From Candidatus Latescibacteria bacterium 4484_7 (lineage in GTDB: Bacteria > Krumholzibacteriota > Krumholzibacteriia > Krumholzibacteriales > Krumholzibacteriaceae): 7,538 bases of DNA. Every line of letters starts with the position of its first letter. Position 1 is the first letter of the stretch. The notes beneath the pieces are model-generated. The model was given only the letters and a program-made list of their open reading frames with translations, had not been told where the DNA came from and did not search any database. Shown one piece after another: positions 7,354 through 7,538 of the stretch. The translations under genes were made by a program, and so were the position numbers. The DNA lies in NCBI GenBank assembly GCA_002085285.1, contig NATK01000128.1:1-7538 (forward strand), read 5' to 3'.

Positions 7354-7371
7354 TAGTGTGAAAGGCGTGTG
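7337..7371. other. Two-tier hairpin over the resC stop codon
   Basis: CACGC (7339-7343) can pair with GCGTG (7365-7369), and inside it ACACT (7346-7350) pairs with AGTGT (7355-7359) around a TGAT loop containing most of the stop codon. The internal loop is asymmetric (2 versus 5 nt). No T run follows on either strand, so it is not a classical intrinsic terminator. It lies between genes that appear to converge and could protect or end transcripts from either side. Confidence 0.3.
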
Positions 7372-7396
7372 TTGGGCTGGGATCGATTCTGGTCAG

Positions 7397-7538
7397 TCAA
7401 CCCTTGTTATTGCAAAAAGTGCAAATTGAGCGAGGACGATGCGTGTCTTTGTATGGAGGACGATTTCCGTCGATATCGTATAGGGTGATCTCGAGCTTTT
7501 TTCTGTCGCTGGAGTTCACCATGAGTCTCGTCGACGTG
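7397..7538 (-). CDS. Probable 3' end of an unrecognised convergent gene (cut by window edge)
   Basis: The minus strand is open from the window edge to a TGA at 7397, giving 46 residues. The composition is protein-like: charged, with LEITLYDIDGNRPPYKD (about 15-31) and a closing ICTFCNNKG carrying a C-x-x-C pair. I do not recognise the family. The case rests on composition, since 46 codons is short. The competing reading is a plus-strand gene starting at GTG 7443 behind GAGGA (7432-7436), which stays open to the edge but encodes a less convincing Ser-rich hydrophobic stretch. Sequence beyond 7538 would decide. Confidence 0.42.
   Translation of the reverse strand, partial: TSTRLMVNSSDRKKLEITLYDIDGNRPPYKDTHRPRSICTFCNNKG

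Noticed and set aside
7443..7538. Plus-strand gene start at GTG 7443 behind GAGGA
   Set aside because: The site is good, but the encoded stretch is Ser-rich and less protein-like than the minus-strand reading. Kept only as the alternative.
1..7538. Mobile element, CRISPR array, tRNA, rRNA or toxin-antitoxin pair
   Set aside because: No transposase or integrase motif, direct-repeat array, tRNA-like cloverleaf, rRNA segment or small paired ORFs with ribosome binding sites were found on reading both strands.

Overview
The window looks like bacterial chromosome of moderate GC content from an uncultured, Gram-negative-type lineage. The lipobox lipoprotein points to an outer membrane. The first secreted protein has a parallel beta-helix body, a closing module with 'DSPC...CG..IGAF...GC', and a short tail ending in S-W-S-E-I-K-S-M-Y-K. 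From memory, that combination recalls proteins of uncultured FCB-related phyla (Eisenbacteria, Krumholzibacteriota, Latescibacteria and similar). This placement is inference; no search was possible.

Layout. (1) 1-359, minus: N-terminal part of a rhomboid-family membrane protease, cut by the window edge. (2) 360-676: divergent intergenic region with a plausible promoter on each strand. (3) 677-1561, plus: secreted beta-helix protein. It is followed after 36 bp by (4) 1598-3214, plus: YtcJ-type amidohydrolase, probably co-transcribed. (5) 3258-5024, minus, convergent: lipoprotein resembling DUF885 but without a metal-binding HExxH motif, and with an internal stretch that appears to be read in the wrong frame. 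(6) 5025-5168: AT-rich divergent promoter region. (7) 5169-6560 and 6544-7353, plus, overlapping by 17 bp: resB (ccs1) and resC (ccsA), the two membrane subunits of System II cytochrome c maturation, which deliver and attach haem to apocytochromes on the outer face of the cytoplasmic membrane. (8) 7354-7538: hairpin over the resC stop codon, then the probable 3' end of a convergent minus-strand gene.

The best-supported functional unit is the resB-resC pair. It implies c-type cytochromes and therefore a respiratory chain. The other genes show no clear common pathway. No mobile element, CRISPR array, tRNA or rRNA was seen.

I see no convincing new multi-gene system. The points most worth checking are the local frame excursion and missing catalytic site in the lipoprotein, the missing first membrane helix of ResB next to an A6 run, and the short C-terminal tail of the beta-helix protein.
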